Assembly (NCBI GenBank): GCA_021767525.1 | Contig: JAASTF010000157.1 | Coordinates: 1-7,015 of the forward strand | Direction of reading: 5' to 3' | Source of the DNA: Paracoccaceae bacterium | Lineage (GTDB): Bacteria > Pseudomonadota > Alphaproteobacteria > Rhodobacterales > Rhodobacteraceae | Length of the DNA stretch: 7,015 nucleotides | Shown here: in pieces, positions 6,359 through 7,015 of the stretch | Layout: each line of letters opens with the position of its first letter | How positions within the stretch are numbered: the first letter of the stretch is position 1 | Made by a program: the position numbers and the translations under genes | Notes under the pieces: model-generated | Databases searched by the model: none | Seen by the model: only the letters and a program-made list of their open reading frames with translations | Told to the model about the DNA's origin: nothing

Positions 6359-6796
6359 ATGTTCAACCGTATCCTGGTGCCCTTCGACGGCTCGCACGGG
6401 GGCGAACAGGCCCTGCGCAAAGCGGTCGAGCTTGCGAAACTGACCGACGCCGAGATCCAGGTGATGACCGTCTATCGGCATCACTCGATGCTCGAGGCGT
6501 CGTTTTCCATGGTCCGCGCGACGAACCCCGGCAACATGGATGACGCCATGCGCGATCACGCGCGCGAAGTGGCGGAATATGCCAAGAAACTGGCGATCGA
6601 GACAGGCGCCGAAAAGGTGCGCGCCTTCGTCAAGGCAGGGCAGCCGGCGCGCACCATCGTGCGCTTCGCGAACGAGCACGAATGCGACCTGATCGTGCTG
6701 GGCGCGCGCGGGATGGGTTCGGTCGAGGGGTATTTGCTGGGCTCTGTGTCGCACAAGGTGACGGGGCTGGCGCGGATGCCCGTTCTTGTGGTCTGA
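6359..6796 (+). CDS. teaD: Universal stress protein UspA family, TeaD-like, ATP-binding type
   Basis: Cytoplasmic single-domain Usp of 145 residues. It has the N-terminal beta-strand and loop ILVPFDGS (5-12), with D10 at the adenine-binding position, and ends with PVLVV. The nucleotide motif G-2x-G-9x-G-S is intact as G115-A-R-G118, then nine residues, then G128-S129, so it belongs to the ATP-binding (MJ0577-like) branch. In H. elongata the fourth gene of the teaABCD operon encodes such a protein; TeaD binds ATP, and its loss raises ectoine uptake through TeaABC, so it acts as a brake on transport. The identical gene order here suggests the same role. The start is clear: AGGAGGAGG (6348-6356) immediately precedes the ATG. 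It is the last gene of the operon; a convergent gene ends 17 bases beyond its stop codon. Confidence 0.9.
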   Translation: MFNRILVPFDGSHGGEQALRKAVELAKLTDAEIQVMTVYRHHSMLEASFSMVRATNPGNMDDAMRDHAREVAEYAKKLAIETGAEKVRAFVKAGQPARTIVRFANEHECDLIVLGARGMGSVEGYLLGSVSHKVTGLARMPVLVV

Positions 6797-6808
6797 CGCC
6801 CTGCGCGA

Positions 6809-6823
6809 CGCCGTCACACGGCG
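6809..6823. terminator. Small hairpin between convergent genes, possible bidirectional terminator
   Basis: CGCCGT (6809-6814) and ACGGCG (6818-6823) form a perfect 6-bp stem with a CAC loop, spanning the stop codon of the minus-strand aminotransferase and lying 12 bases past the UspA stop. Neither side has a T-rich tract, so termination would be weak or Rho-assisted. Confidence 0.3.
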
Positions 6824-7015
6824 GCAAAGCCCTGGTCCAGCGCGGTCAGGATCACCTGCACATCCTTGTCGGTCAGCACCAGCGGCGGCGACAGGATGAT
6901 GTTCGGCCCCGAAACACGCACCATCGCACCCGATTGATAGGCCACTTCCTGGATCTTGCCGATCGTGCCCTTGTCAATCGGCGTCTTGGTGTCGCGGTCG
7001 GCAACCAGTTCCAGC
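6814..7015 (-). CDS. Class III pyridoxal-phosphate aminotransferase, C-terminal part
   Basis: Only the last 66 codons and the stop (6814-6816) are in the window; the gene enters from the right edge. The visible sequence starts LELVADRDTKTPID and then has G-A-M-V-R-V near its middle followed by NIILSPPLVLT (residues 38-48 of the fragment). That is the C-terminal pattern of omega-amino-acid:pyruvate, taurine:pyruvate, putrescine and diaminobutyrate-type class III aminotransferases. The PLP lysine and substrate pocket lie outside the window, so the amino donor cannot be assigned. Roseobacter ectoine catabolism uses an aminotransferase (Atf) to turn 2,4-diaminobutyrate into aspartate semialdehyde, so a role in handling the imported solute is possible. 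However, this gene is convergent, not in the transporter operon, and could be unrelated. Confidence 0.88.
   Translation of the reverse strand, partial: LELVADRDTKTPIDKGTIGKIQEVAYQSGAMVRVSGPNIILSPPLVLTDKDVQVILTALDQGFAAV

Noticed and set aside
1..7015. CRISPR array, tRNA, rRNA, insertion sequence or attachment site
   Set aside because: I found no regular direct repeats with spacers, no cloverleaf or rRNA-like stretch, no transposase and no terminal repeats; the window is ordinary operonic sequence.

Overview
The window looks like chromosomal DNA of a marine alphaproteobacterium, most likely of the Rhodobacteraceae (Roseobacter group). Coding sequence is GC-rich with third positions biased to G/C, genes sit in short-gapped operons with clear Shine-Dalgarno sites, and the transporter set (TRAP plus a universal stress protein) is typical of marine and halophilic bacteria. 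The taxonomic call is inference; no marker gene is present.

Layout. A short AT-rich leader (1-61) carries a plausible promoter for a three-gene plus-strand unit: a soluble cytochrome P450 (62-1318), a glutamine-synthetase-fold ligase (1370-2659) and an adrenodoxin/putidaredoxin-type [2Fe-2S] ferredoxin (2682-2996). A 321-base gap (2997-3317) holds a possible weak terminator, an inverted repeat overlapping a perfect TTGACA hexamer, and small hairpins in the leader of the next gene. Then comes a four-gene plus-strand TRAP unit: periplasmic binding protein (3318-4337), a perfect 26-base palindrome plus T-rich tract acting as terminator or attenuator (4355-4395), small membrane subunit with a GTG start (4422-5051), large membrane subunit (5055-6341) and a UspA protein (6359-6796). 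The window ends with the C-terminal 66 residues of a class III aminotransferase on the minus strand (6814-7015), convergent with the UspA gene.

How they may work together. The gene order and the binding protein match TeaABCD/UehABC-Usp, the osmoregulated ectoine/5-hydroxyectoine TRAP system. Six of seven residues that I recall contacting ectoine in Halomonas elongata TeaA are present at the same mature positions. The P450 and ferredoxin form an oxygenase minus its reductase. The glutamine-synthetase homologue keeps its ATP/metal/glutamate residues but has Leu where glutamine synthetase has its flap catalytic Glu (E. coli E327), so it probably joins glutamate to an amine other than ammonia. 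The working hypothesis is that an ectoine-like or related nitrogen compound is imported, then handled by a P450 oxygenation and gamma-glutamylation route, with the convergent aminotransferase possibly removing an amino group. That link is inference. I know of no characterised pathway with exactly this P450, ferredoxin and ligase set next to a Tea/Ueh transporter, and this is the part of the window most worth a second look.
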